IMG/VR virus record: IMGVR_UViG_3300042301_003334
Span: 1 to 30,014 of that record
Strand: one strand, 5' to 3'
Source of the DNA: a virus
DNA: 30,014 nt
Shown one piece after another: positions 1 through 8,286 of the stretch. The stretch's first letter is position 1, and the number at the start of each line of letters is the position of its first letter. The notes beneath the pieces were generated by a model. The model was given only the letters and a program-made list of their open reading frames with translations. It had not been told where the DNA came from and did no database searches. Made by a program: the position numbers and the translations under genes.

Positions 1-317
1 TCAAGAATTGAATGTGATACTCTATCTAAATCGATAAGAGAAGAAGATGGGTGATTTAACTCATTAAGAGCACCACCTTTTTTAATAAGAGTTTGGTATT
101 TGTCGTTTTCTCTTTTAAGAAGAGCTTCGGGATAGATTCTCCCGTTTTTGTTTGGAGTGTCGTATTTCTGTAAAACAGCATAAAGGATAAGGTCTTGTGA
201 AAAGTCCATATCCTTCATTTCCGATATAATTTTTTTGTTGTCATCAGGAGACACGTGACCTGCGTCGTATTCAATAAGAATACCTTTTCCTGTTTCATTC
301 GGACCTAATATCTTCAT
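1..317 (-). CDS. Prohead core protease, gp21-like (N-terminal 105 residues; runs off the window)
   Basis: The reading frame opens at an ATG (317-315) and continues past base 1, so only about 105 residues are visible. They contain NGRIYP (residues 58-63) followed by a helix LLKRENDKYQ and the motif ELNHPSSS with His89. That is the N-terminal half of the T4 gp21-type (S80, herpes-assemblin-like) prohead protease; this His is the first catalytic residue, and the catalytic Ser would lie outside the window. In T4-type phages this enzyme degrades the scaffold and trims head proteins after LxE/IxE. It is the last gene of the visible head block. A TATTTATA motif lies 13 nt before the ATG. Similarity is judged by eye, but the two motifs are distinctive. 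Confidence 0.85.
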   Translation of the reverse strand, partial: MKILGPNETGKGILIEYDAGHVSPDDNKKIISEMKDMDFSQDLILYAVLQKYDTPNKNGRIYPEALLKRENDKYQTLIKKGGALNELNHPSSSLIDLDRVSHSIL

Positions 318-330
318 TTATAGTTTTTAC

Positions 331-338
331 TATAAATA
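331..338 (-). promoter_or_regulatory. TATTTATA motif upstream of the prohead protease
   Basis: On the minus strand this reads GTATTTATAGTAAAA, ending 13 nt before the start codon. The same octamer with the same 13-nt spacing precedes three other genes in the window. I infer a phage-specific promoter element; its function is untested. Confidence 0.5.
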
Positions 339-352
339 CATCGATAATTAAG

Positions 353-778
353 TTATTTCTTCGATTTGTTAAAATTGTATAAATTTTTGTTAGTTAGACC
401 ATCGTCAACAATTCCCTCAATAATAGATTTAATTGAATTTTTAATATCTTTAGATTTAATATCAAATTGATTCTCAACAAATAGAGTCACCTCTAAATTC
501 ATAAAGGACCGTTTTTCTAATTTTATTCCTTTAGTTCTAATATCTAAATCGACAATTGATTGAGGTTTAAAGTTAGTGTTTCTTAAACCGTAAATGAAGT
601 CTTTTATTTTTCTTCTGGATTTTAAAATGGACGAATCGAAATCGTCGCTATCGTTATTGGGTTGTACCCACGAATTTAATTTTAAATAAATTGTTTTTAA
701 ATTTTTGTAATCAACGGTACCATAACCGATTTTTACATTATTGTATTCCCCTAATGGGATATACTTTCCTATTTTCAT
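353..778 (-). CDS. Hypothetical protein, 141 aa, in head-gene block
   Basis: An ATG-started frame of 141 codons, rich in Lys, Asn and Ile, ending NFNKSKK. There is no signal peptide or membrane segment and no motif I recognise. It lies between the bS21 gene and the protease gene, on the same strand as the head genes, which hints at a role in head assembly, but position is the only argument. The start has no Shine-Dalgarno sequence. The middle part (about 85-125) reads as alternating strand and helix, so it is probably a small globular protein. Confidence 0.7.
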   Translation of the reverse strand: MKIGKYIPLGEYNNVKIGYGTVDYKNLKTIYLKLNSWVQPNNDSDDFDSSILKSRRKIKDFIYGLRNTNFKPQSIVDLDIRTKGIKLEKRSFMNLEVTLFVENQFDIKSKDIKNSIKSIIEGIVDDGLTNKNLYNFNKSKK

Positions 779-852
779 TAATTAATCATATTATATAATT
801 TTTATGGTGTATTCAAAATATAAAATAAAAAAGTTAAAAAACCAAAAAAATA

Positions 853-864
853 TATTTATATTTG
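853..864 (+). promoter_or_regulatory. Candidate promoter of the bS21 gene
   Basis: TATTTATA (853-860) overlaps TATATTTG (857-864), the Bacteroidota -7 form TAnnTTTG. No TTG is visible at the usual distance upstream, so this may be read by a phage-modified polymerase or be weak. It lies about 20 nt before the ATG. Confidence 0.4.
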
Positions 865-883
865 TAATATAAATTTAATTAAG

Positions 884-1075
884 ATGATAATAGTTGATTT
901 AAGTAAAGAAAAAAGTATTGAGAGTGCTTTAAGGACTTACAAGAGTAAAGTTTTAAAAGTAAAACAGGTTCAAAAATTAAGGGAGAGACAAGAATTCACG
1001 AAACCTTCGGTTACCAAGAGAAAAGAGAAATTAAAAGCAGTCTACATACAAAACAAAAAAAATGGTCTTGATTAA
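884..1075 (+). CDS. rpsU: Phage-encoded ribosomal protein bS21
   Basis: 63 residues that align along their whole length with bacterial bS21: the start MIIVDLSKEKSIESALRTYK, then QKLRERQEF, KPSVTKRKEK and AVYIQ (Tyr54). bS21 is a small-subunit protein near the 3' end of 16S rRNA, where anti-Shine-Dalgarno pairing occurs. In flavobacteria, bS21 is reported to help hide the anti-Shine-Dalgarno sequence. The phage copy could replace the host protein on ribosomes and change which mRNAs are preferred; that is inference. It is the only plus-strand gene within a minus-strand block, has no Shine-Dalgarno sequence (ttaattaag before ATG), and ends inside a two-way terminator shared with the convergent gene. 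Confidence 0.92.
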   Translation: MIIVDLSKEKSIESALRTYKSKVLKVKQVQKLRERQEFTKPSVTKRKEKLKAVYIQNKKNGLD

Positions 1076-1090
1076 ACAAGACCATTTTTT
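1058..1090. terminator. Bidirectional terminator holding two stop codons
   Basis: AAAAATGGTCTTG (1058-1070) and CAAGACCATTTTT (1077-1089) form a perfect 13-bp stem with a 6-nt loop ATTAAA. T runs follow the stem on both strands. The loop holds TTAA (1072-1075), which provides TAA to both convergent genes. Confidence 0.9.
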
Positions 1091-1812
1091 AATTGCACCA
1101 ATCGGTAATAGTTAAATTTGGATGGCTTCATTTCGTTAACTTCATCCTTTACCTTTGTTAACTTATTAGATAAATCAACATCTTTAGATTCGCTTAGGAT
1201 TGTTCCTACTTGACCTAATATGGATTCTTTTAAATCCCCCACCTTTATTTCAAGGTCTTCATCCGTTAATGATAAAATACCTTGTAATTCTTTCTTTTGT
1301 GATTCGTTTAATGAGTTATTATATAATACGTTAAAATTATTTGCTAAAACTGCATATAGAAGATTTTCGTTTTCTACTAATTGTGTGTCTTCTTTTTTTA
1401 CTTCTTGTTGTTTTTTAGTTGTTAAATGTTCTACTAATTTTTTCTTTGCTATAATTTTCTTGTCTACGTTGCTTAAATTTTCTTCTTGTACTAATAAATC
1501 TAAATAAGAATACAATTCATTTTCGTTAATTTCTACGTCTTTTAATTTTGTATTTAAATTTTTACTGAAACTTGCGATTTTATCTGACTTGTCTTTTAAG
1601 ACTGATTTGATTTCTTCTACATACAGTTTAGCAATTTCTTTATCATCGAAGTATTTGTTTTCGATTTCCTCATAAAACAAGTACATCTCTTTGAAGTCTT
1701 TGTTTTCTTTTATTGTGTTTAAAATATCTTTAACTTCCTCCTTATTCTTATTGGAATAAGATTCTGTTAATTTTTTTAATATCTTAGTTTTTAAAACCCC
1801 GAATTTGTTCAT
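1072..1812 (-). CDS. Charged coiled-coil protein, 246 aa, possible prohead core component
   Basis: Very rich in Lys, Glu, Leu and Asn, and mostly helical by appearance. It starts 2 nt after the portal stop codon, so it is translated with the portal. It carries three sites of the form LxE followed by Ser: LTES (residues 15-18), LNES and LSES. These match the T4 gp21 cleavage rule ([L/I]xE before A/G/S), suggesting that the prohead protease processes it. Scaffold or internal head protein is a reasonable guess from composition, sites and position; I see no domain signature. It ends in the shared terminator with bS21. Confidence 0.75.
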   Translation of the reverse strand: MNKFGVLKTKILKKLTESYSNKNKEEVKDILNTIKENKDFKEMYLFYEEIENKYFDDKEIAKLYVEEIKSVLKDKSDKIASFSKNLNTKLKDVEINENELYSYLDLLVQEENLSNVDKKIIAKKKLVEHLTTKKQQEVKKEDTQLVENENLLYAVLANNFNVLYNNSLNESQKKELQGILSLTDEDLEIKVGDLKESILGQVGTILSESKDVDLSNKLTKVKDEVNEMKPSKFNYYRLVQLKNGLV

Positions 1813-1814
1813 TT

Positions 1815-3656
1815 TTAATCGTTTAGTATATCTGTTATTTTTGTTTCTATTTCATAAATATTACGTTGTGCTTTCTCCATATCAAATAAGATATTAAAAT
1901 CTTCTTTTTCTTCACCTAACATACCTAATATTTTTGATTTTCTTGATGTTGATTCACTTAACGGTCCTTCACCTCCGGCAGGTGCTTCAGGCATTGCAGG
2001 TGCGCCTCCGCCTCCACCCATGTCCATACCACCACCTAAGGCTCCTTCAGCACCGGCTTCACCACCCGCAGCGGCAGCTTCAGCTTTCTCTCTCTCTTCT
2101 TCAGGAATACCATACTTAGCATCCACACCATCAAATACGCCTGAACGTCTAATTATCAATTGGGTATTCTGTAGCTCAAAGCCCATTGCTCTTTCAAGAC
2201 GTTGTTGTTGTAAATCAAGAACAACCTCAGCATCACTTAAACCAAGAATGTTTTTCTTAGCCCAAGTGTGGGACACTGGTAAGATACCCATTTGAGACTG
2301 GTCAGATGTCGCATCTTTATAAAGAGTAATTTTTTCTTTCCACTGTTCGATTTTTAATAAATCAGATTGCGCTGATGGATTTGTTAACGATAAGGAGAAA
2401 TTATTTAACTCATCCTCTAAACCTAACAAGTATAGGTGGATTAATGCTATCTTATTTAACTCTTGGATAACGGATTTTTGTATTCTATTAATTGTGCGAG
2501 CAAAACGAATATCCATTAACGCTAAACTTTTACCTTCACCCACAACTTCCTCAAAGCCTAAGAACGCTTTTGGTATACGTAAAGCCGCAAGTAATTTCTT
2601 TTGGATATACTCAATATCTGCAATCTCACCTAAGTTCTGAGCTCCTGGTAATGTTTCAATAGGACTACTTTGTGCCGGGTCACGTACAGGGATAAAATAA
2701 TCTTGGTCAACTGACATTTGATTATATCTCATATCCACCTGACCGTTACGTGGGTCTGATACTTGGTCTCTTTTAAATTTGTTTGCAACACGTTGTACGT
2801 ATGGTTCAATATCCTTATCGTCCATATTACCAACAAACACCTTAAACACACGTCTTTCAGGTGCTCTTGATGTTCTGTAAATTAACATTGCATCTTCAGC
2901 AAGTAATAATTGTTTCCAAATACGTCTAATTTTGTCTAACATAGAAGTACCGTATGGTAATTTTCTATCGTCACCCAATATTCTAAAGTGAGCAACTTCC
3001 CATGCTTGGAATTCCATGTCTTTATTTTTCCAATGAAATCTTAATTCACGAGATGGTAATTTCGTATCTCTATTTTGACCGTTACCCTTTTGTGGTGCAC
3101 CCTCAAGTCTCTCAATTTCAATATTTGGTAATTGTTGACAACCAATAACGCCCCTTTCTGGGTCAATCTTCATATACACAAAATTGTCCCCATATTTACA
3201 GAGACCTCTTGTCCACATTTGAAGATTTGTGTTAACATCTAAAACATTATTAAATAAATCTTCAAGAATACTTTTTACTCTATTTGATTCTGAAAAAATT
3301 GTAAGTATTTCACCCTTTTCAGACATTGTTGTCGATTCCTCAGCATATATATCTAAGGCTGCCGAAATTTCAGGAGTGTATTCCATTGATTCATAATCAT
3401 AATATGCCGCCAATCTATTTGGTTCATAATATACTGATTGATTATAAAGTGATTGGTCTAATTTGGTCCATTTGTCGGAAATATACGAACTTTGTTGTGC
3501 TTGAAGTAACGCCTTTTCATATTCTTCTTTACTGTCCGTTTTTAATAATTCGTCTTTTGAGAAATTAAATGACGGTGTTTGTTCGGGTCTCACTTGTCCC
3601 GGATACCCAAACACTTTTGTTAATCTCTGAAAAACTGTTAGATTTTGCTCTGCCAT
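1815..3656 (-). CDS. Portal protein, T4 gp20-like
   Basis: 613 residues. The portal dodecamer forms the head-tail vertex and the DNA channel. Family resemblance: YDYESMEYTPEISAALDIYA near residue 70, where portals have a conserved early helix; a central region of strands; and an EVVGEGKSLALMDIRFA segment followed by a long helix (stem or crown). T4 gp20 is about 524 residues; the excess is mainly a Gly/Ala/Met/Pro-rich tail (about 520-565), then a charged helix. LSES (566-569) in the tail matches a prohead-protease site, so the last 45 residues could be trimmed. It lies directly downstream of the terminase (53 nt), with TATTTATA 3 nt before the ATG. Confidence 0.88.
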   Translation of the reverse strand: MAEQNLTVFQRLTKVFGYPGQVRPEQTPSFNFSKDELLKTDSKEEYEKALLQAQQSSYISDKWTKLDQSLYNQSVYYEPNRLAAYYDYESMEYTPEISAALDIYAEESTTMSEKGEILTIFSESNRVKSILEDLFNNVLDVNTNLQMWTRGLCKYGDNFVYMKIDPERGVIGCQQLPNIEIERLEGAPQKGNGQNRDTKLPSRELRFHWKNKDMEFQAWEVAHFRILGDDRKLPYGTSMLDKIRRIWKQLLLAEDAMLIYRTSRAPERRVFKVFVGNMDDKDIEPYVQRVANKFKRDQVSDPRNGQVDMRYNQMSVDQDYFIPVRDPAQSSPIETLPGAQNLGEIADIEYIQKKLLAALRIPKAFLGFEEVVGEGKSLALMDIRFARTINRIQKSVIQELNKIALIHLYLLGLEDELNNFSLSLTNPSAQSDLLKIEQWKEKITLYKDATSDQSQMGILPVSHTWAKKNILGLSDAEVVLDLQQQRLERAMGFELQNTQLIIRRSGVFDGVDAKYGIPEEEREKAEAAAAGGEAGAEGALGGGMDMGGGGGAPAMPEAPAGGEGPLSESTSRKSKILGMLGEEKEDFNILFDMEKAQRNIYEIETKITDILND

Positions 3657-3659
3657 GTA

Positions 3660-3667
3660 TATAAATA
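3660..3667 (-). promoter_or_regulatory. TATTTATA motif before the portal
   Basis: Minus strand AGTATTTATATACATG: the octamer ends only 3 nt before the portal ATG, which is too close for an ordinary -10 box serving that start unless the transcript is leaderless or starts elsewhere. It belongs to the short-spacing group, with the terminase. Confidence 0.4.
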
Positions 3668-3709
3668 CTTTTCTTTCTAATATAAACTAAAATATTAATA
3701 ATTGGAATA

Positions 3710-5491
3710 TTATTTTCTTCCACCACCAAATAACCAAGAATACTCTTGATAAGCCTCTCTTGGAACGTTTTGGTTATTGATACCAACTTGTCTGTTATTA
3801 TTGTCCATTCCCATCGTCCCTATTTGGTCAAAAACCGTACCATACGAATAAAAACTTTTACTTGTTTCGTACGTTCTATCAGAAACGGTCCACGATTCTA
3901 ACATTGCTTTATTAACCGCACCTGTTTTTTCTAATTGACTAAAACAAATATCGCCGGCGTATAATGCAATTGACATACTCATAATTGCATCATCATGTGC
4001 ACCTTTCATGTGGTCAGGTCGTCCATTCATATAAACAAACGTATTAAGTTCATTTAATAACCTACTTGACCTAACAGCAAAACCTTTTCTTAATTGCTCC
4101 TCAAATGCTGCAACGATTTGTGTTCTTTTATTGTTAAAATTTATACCGGGTATCTTCTCCATCGCCTTAGCATTGTATTCCCAAATGTTTTGAGTGTTAA
4201 CACCGTCGATGTATAAATTCTTATAACTTAGTTCTTGTAATTTTCTTGATGTTGCAACACCCATACCTCCCGTTATATCGGTAACAATAAACGCATTACC
4301 ATATATTACACCCCATTTGTATGCGATTTGTGCTAAATCGTCCGGCGGTATCTTACCGATATATTCAAGAACTTGTTCCCTATCGTCAAAATCAACAATA
4401 TTAATTGCTGAGAAGTCTTCACTATCACCTCTACTAACATCAACACCCATTATATAACGATGACCCTCAATTGGTTCCTTCCATTGCCATAATGTTGCTT
4501 GCATATATTTTTCAATAGGGGTGCGTATCATATTCTTAGAAATGTTCTCTTGAACAAATCCCGGTATTACACCATCACCCGACCCCAAGAAGTCACACTC
4601 TAATTCTTGTGATATTTTACGTCTATCGTATTTAAACTTTTTAGACATAGATTCAAACCAAGATGAGTATGGTTTATATCCTTGCTCTTCTAATTCTTGA
4701 TAATTGGACATGTCAAACTCATAAAGAACAACTTCATTATCGTCGTATTGTTCTCTGTTTAACATGTAATGACATATATCCTGACATTTAACCCATCGTA
4801 AATCTTTTGTATAACGAGGGTCTTTAAACCATCTTAAATCGGTTATATGGAAATCATTGATTCCACGAATGGCTTGGTCATAAACACCGTAATAAATTGG
4901 GTCATAACCATTTGGTGTTGAAATAAGAATAATCTTACCACCGGTAGATAGGGATGCCATAGATGCTGCCCAAAAGTCTTCACCGGCTTCGATATAAGCA
5001 GCTTCGTCAAATACAAGTACTGTAGGTGTAAAACCACGAAGTGCATCCGCAGATGTTGCAACGGCTTTTACTTCGGAACCATTATTTAACCTAAATCTAC
5101 TTTCAGAGTTTTTATCGGGTGAGAACCCAACATTTAACCATTCCGGCCATTGGTCTAAGAAATTTCTAATCTTATTAGCCATCTCCACCGCGGTGTCCTT
5201 TTTATTAGCAATAATCAAAACCCTCTCAGGATTCTCTGGTTTAGCTAATTGTAATTTCTTAGATAACCAAGCGGCAGTTACGGTTGTTACACCGGCCTGA
5301 CGATATTTCTTTGTGATGTTTTCGTTGTAGTCTTCGTAATCCTGAATTAGTTGTAATTGGTCAGGAAATAGGTTCATTGGAACGTATTTCTTTTGCGTAT
5401 TATCGTATGTTTGTAGATACGTTCTTAACGCATATGGCGTATCTTTTATGATACGAGCATATTCTTTTAGTTGTTCTAATTTACTATTCAT
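3710..5491 (-). CDS. Terminase large subunit, T4 gp17-like
   Basis: 593 residues from the ATG at 5491; an in-frame TTG 15 nt upstream is less likely. This is the DNA-packaging motor and headful nuclease. ATPase part: a Walker-A-like loop RQAGVTT (64-70) in which the usual Gly-Lys-Thr is replaced (no Lys at that position); Walker B VLVFDE (158-163); coupling motif STPNG (191-195). Nuclease part: GVDVSRGDSEDFS with Asp351, VTDITGG with Asp405, and HDDA (499-502), the RNase-H-fold acidic triad. Length is close to T4 gp17 (610). It starts right after a terminator and is followed by the portal. Confidence 0.93.
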   Translation of the reverse strand: MNSKLEQLKEYARIIKDTPYALRTYLQTYDNTQKKYVPMNLFPDQLQLIQDYEDYNENITKKYRQAGVTTVTAAWLSKKLQLAKPENPERVLIIANKKDTAVEMANKIRNFLDQWPEWLNVGFSPDKNSESRFRLNNGSEVKAVATSADALRGFTPTVLVFDEAAYIEAGEDFWAASMASLSTGGKIILISTPNGYDPIYYGVYDQAIRGINDFHITDLRWFKDPRYTKDLRWVKCQDICHYMLNREQYDDNEVVLYEFDMSNYQELEEQGYKPYSSWFESMSKKFKYDRRKISQELECDFLGSGDGVIPGFVQENISKNMIRTPIEKYMQATLWQWKEPIEGHRYIMGVDVSRGDSEDFSAINIVDFDDREQVLEYIGKIPPDDLAQIAYKWGVIYGNAFIVTDITGGMGVATSRKLQELSYKNLYIDGVNTQNIWEYNAKAMEKIPGINFNNKRTQIVAAFEEQLRKGFAVRSSRLLNELNTFVYMNGRPDHMKGAHDDAIMSMSIALYAGDICFSQLEKTGAVNKAMLESWTVSDRTYETSKSFYSYGTVFDQIGTMGMDNNNRQVGINNQNVPREAYQEYSWLFGGGRK

Positions 5492-5495
5492 ATAG

Positions 5496-5503
5496 TATAA
5501 ATA
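5496..5503 (-). promoter_or_regulatory. TATTTATA motif before the terminase
   Basis: Minus strand TTTTTTGTATTTATACTATATG. It comes immediately after the T run of a terminator and 4 nt before the ATG. The order terminator, TATTTATA, ATG argues for a transcription start here. Confidence 0.5.
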
Positions 5504-5504
5504 C

Positions 5505-5529
5505 AAAAAAGGGAGGTTAAAAACCTCCC
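5505..5529 (-). terminator. Terminator after the 479-aa gene
   Basis: GGGAGGTT/AACCTCCC, an 8-bp stem with a 3-nt loop, followed on the minus strand by six T (5510-5505). It closes the transcript from the 479-aa gene. Confidence 0.85.
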
Positions 5530-5554
5530 CTTATAATTCTGTGGTATTTTGTGA

Positions 5555-6994
5555 CTATCTAAACTGATTTAAAAAATCCTCATCACTTTCCTCATTGTCA
5601 TCGTTTGATGGTAAATTAAAACCTAACGACCTTAACTCATCCATTAACGCATCTTCATTTGTTTTTAATGAAAGTTCTTCGATGTCATTGTTAAATTGAC
5701 CCATAGCATCTTCATACTCTTCATCGTTTAACATTTTCTTAATACCTTCTAACATGTTTGACAATAAACCCTTACCTGTTTCTGAGTTAGAAATCACTTC
5801 TCTCATTAACACTAAAAATTCTTTAGCGGGTAATTGGAAGACATTCATGAAAAGGTAATTTTGTAACTCTTTACCATTTTCCATTAAAACTTCTTCAGGA
5901 AATGCGGTTCTTACTCTGTCCCAAATTGCAGGTCCTAATCTTAAATCCCACATTTCTTTTTCCAATGTATCCTCAAGCTCCATGACCTTATTAGTCATTG
6001 CTCTATCTTGTGGATTTTGATACTCTCCAGTTTGTCCCCAACCACCTAAAACTTCTAAAACACCTTTAATTAGTTCGTGAACTAATACAGGGAAATTGAT
6101 ACCTTGTGCGTAAACTTTTGGTTTTCCACTATCTTCTTGACCCTCACCCTCATTATCATCATCATCATCGTTACCCGCAAATTTAGCATTTTCTTTACCC
6201 GCAACGCTATCACCTGAACTTCTAATGAAATCGTCACTCAATTGCCAATAATTGGCGTCATTAACTGACATCATAATACCGTATAAATTTACTAAAGTAT
6301 CTGAACCGGTAATATCTCTAATTTTGTCGGGTATTAATTGATACATATAGTGACCCTTTTTAGATGCACCTTGTATGATACTATTAATTAACCTTCTTTT
6401 TGCCCGTTCTAAATTTAATTGAGATAAATCAAGGTATAATTCCTCCTCAATCTCCATCATTTCAGGGTCAATATTTTCTTCAGCGTCAACATCCACTTCT
6501 TGTGGGTTTGGTGGCGGTGTTCCACGTTCTCTATTAAAATCACTAGTATCAAATTCGTTTTGACCAATAATCTCAGCTTTAAAATCGATATCATCATCAC
6601 CAAGACCCATTTCTTCTTTTACAATTGCAATTGCTAAATCTTGTAATTGCCCTCTGTAATTGCGTTCAAGTCGAATAATTTCGTTGTGTGCTTGACCCAT
6701 CATTTGCACAAGCGGTAACATATTCTCAAGACCACCACTAAGGGTACCTTGAAAATTTGTATAATTTCTAACATTCTGAACTACTTGTTGATAACGCTCA
6801 GACGCTAATAATTCTTGAAAGTTTTGATGTGCAACATCTGTTTTAGGCAATGGTACTTTACTTAACGGCGTATCATTAGCTTGTAGTTTTTGTTGAATAT
6901 CGCCTGACGGTCTATCAGGACTGTAAAATTCCATTGACATTTCGTTTACATTTTGTTTCACCAAAGATAGTACCTTTTCTTTTGTAAATTTCAT
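5555..6994 (-). CDS. Hypothetical head-block protein, 479 aa, acidic
   Basis: No recognised domain. The N-terminus (MKFTKEKVLSLVKQNVNEMS) is helical. About 150-200 holds a Pro-rich stretch and an acidic one (EENIDPEMMEIEEELYLDLS). About 275-290 is a run of Asp/Glu (NDDDDDNEGEGQ), and the C-terminus is acidic. Total length, strand and place between terminase and other head-block genes suggest a virion or assembly protein. It has its own terminators on both sides, so it is probably transcribed alone; no TATTTATA lies upstream, only an AT-rich stretch. Confidence 0.75.
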   Translation of the reverse strand: MKFTKEKVLSLVKQNVNEMSMEFYSPDRPSGDIQQKLQANDTPLSKVPLPKTDVAHQNFQELLASERYQQVVQNVRNYTNFQGTLSGGLENMLPLVQMMGQAHNEIIRLERNYRGQLQDLAIAIVKEEMGLGDDDIDFKAEIIGQNEFDTSDFNRERGTPPPNPQEVDVDAEENIDPEMMEIEEELYLDLSQLNLERAKRRLINSIIQGASKKGHYMYQLIPDKIRDITGSDTLVNLYGIMMSVNDANYWQLSDDFIRSSGDSVAGKENAKFAGNDDDDDNEGEGQEDSGKPKVYAQGINFPVLVHELIKGVLEVLGGWGQTGEYQNPQDRAMTNKVMELEDTLEKEMWDLRLGPAIWDRVRTAFPEEVLMENGKELQNYLFMNVFQLPAKEFLVLMREVISNSETGKGLLSNMLEGIKKMLNDEEYEDAMGQFNNDIEELSLKTNEDALMDELRSLGFNLPSNDDNEESDEDFLNQFR

Positions 6995-7012
6995 AGTTGT
7001 AGATATTTTTTT

Positions 7013-7036
7013 AAAAAACCCTCATAAGAGGGTTTT
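7013..7036 (-). terminator. Terminator after the 281-aa gene
   Basis: AAAACCCTC (7015-7023) pairs with GAGGGTTTT (7028-7036) around ATAA; a T run follows on the minus strand. It lies 4 nt past the stop codon. Confidence 0.85.
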
Positions 7037-7039
7037 AAT

Positions 7040-7885
7040 TTATTCGTCTTCCTTTAACGCCTTAGGTTTTGGATTAACTCTTGGGCCCGGTCTAAATGGA
7101 GTTTTCTTTGGTGTTGTACCCGGTTTTATTTTTGGAGGTGCAATTGTTGGTGCTGTTTGATTTTCACCAATCTCCTGTTCAACACCCATACCCGCTTTAG
7201 CAGGTGGGTTAACTTTTGGACCCGGTCTAAATGGATTTCTCTTTGGAGTAGTCCCCGGTTTAGTCTTTGGCGGTGCAATCGTTGGTGCAGGTTGTGCCGC
7301 AGATGTAATGGCATCATATGTCATAAACTCAGGCAAACCATTGTGACCTGTTTTAACGTTTGGACCAAATTCGTGAACTTCTGATTCATTTAATTTCATT
7401 GAGATTAATTCCATGATTTCATTCTTAGATGTGAAACTGTGATATTTTGTTTCTGCTAAGTTACTAACCCATTCATTAATTTCCAACTGAGATTCATTCA
7501 AACATTTTTCTTTTAAAGAATCTAATGTACAATCGTGTTTCTTCATATACTTGAAGATGTCTAATTTCATTTCTTTTCTTGATGGTTCTTCACCACCTTT
7601 AATATGATTCCATATTTTAGAAATTTCATCAGATTTTAAAGTATCCACCGCGTTTAATCCACCCTCTTCTTTTTCTCTTAATTCAACATTCATACCAGTA
7701 TCGGTAACTCTTTTGATATCTGTTGGGTTTGTGCCCTTTTTCATAATAACAGCACCTTTACCTGATGATTGCTCACTTAACATTCTTGATGATAAGTCAT
7801 TTAGTTGTTTATCTGTAAAGTTAACCAAGGTTTTTGCTGAAAATCCCTCGTTTATTAATTTCTGAATTATTTCGTTTCTTTTCAT
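7040..7885 (-). CDS. Hypothetical protein, 281 aa, with duplicated Pro-rich tail
   Basis: The N-terminal 190 residues are helical and charged. The last about 85 residues contain a direct repeat of about 30 residues, APTIAPPKTKPGTTPKRNPF...VNP and APTIAPPKIKPGTTPKKTPF...VNP, rich in Pro, Lys and Arg, so probably extended and basic. Candidate prohead-protease sites: INEG (11-14), LNESQ and LNESE, plus LSEQ. The ATG overlaps the stop codon of the upstream 132-aa gene (TAATG), so the two are translationally coupled. A head-internal or DNA-binding role would fit a basic tail but is a guess. Confidence 0.72.
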   Translation of the reverse strand: MKRNEIIQKLINEGFSAKTLVNFTDKQLNDLSSRMLSEQSSGKGAVIMKKGTNPTDIKRVTDTGMNVELREKEEGGLNAVDTLKSDEISKIWNHIKGGEEPSRKEMKLDIFKYMKKHDCTLDSLKEKCLNESQLEINEWVSNLAETKYHSFTSKNEIMELISMKLNESEVHEFGPNVKTGHNGLPEFMTYDAITSAAQPAPTIAPPKTKPGTTPKRNPFRPGPKVNPPAKAGMGVEQEIGENQTAPTIAPPKIKPGTTPKKTPFRPGPRVNPKPKALKEDE

Positions 7886-8283
7886 TAGTCCTTGTATTTT
7901 ATTTCTTCCTTTATTAGAAGGTAACTTCTAAATTTTAATTTTTTTGTGACACTTTCCATTGATTCACCGAATTTGAATGTTAAACGTTCTTCTTCTGAAT
8001 CGACATCAAATTTTTCCCAAGCCAAAGCAACGACACCGTCAACAGCGTCAATGACTCCGAAATAATCGGAGTCTTGAACTAATTCTAACTGTAAGTCTGT
8101 GTCTTTTAATAACCCAACCGTGTCAACATATTCAACATCGGGGGATTTGGAGGATACCTCTAAAGAGGCGGGGATTGTAAACCACTCATCCATGTCAATC
8201 TCAGTACTTGTACTAAAGATGAACTCATACTGTTTTTGACCCTTATAATCGGAACCAATTTCGTTGACATAGATGAGGTGCAT
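7885..8283 (-). CDS. Hypothetical protein, 132 aa
   Basis: A compact acidic protein with alternating strands (MHLIYVNEIGSDYKGQKQYE, then WFTIPASLEV). There is no signal peptide and no motif that I recognise. It sits between the acidic 416-aa gene (3 nt upstream) and the 281-aa gene (1-nt overlap), making a three-gene operon. It looks like an ordinary globular beta-rich phage protein; a virion role is possible from context only. Confidence 0.72.
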   Translation of the reverse strand: MHLIYVNEIGSDYKGQKQYEFIFSTSTEIDMDEWFTIPASLEVSSKSPDVEYVDTVGLLKDTDLQLELVQDSDYFGVIDAVDGVVALAWEKFDVDSEEERLTFKFGESMESVTKKLKFRSYLLIKEEIKYKD

Positions 8284-8286
8284 CGT

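Noticed and set aside
3565-3786. A 73-codon minus-strand frame spanning the terminase-portal junction
   Set aside because: Overlaps the ends of two certain genes in another frame, and its composition is not protein-like.
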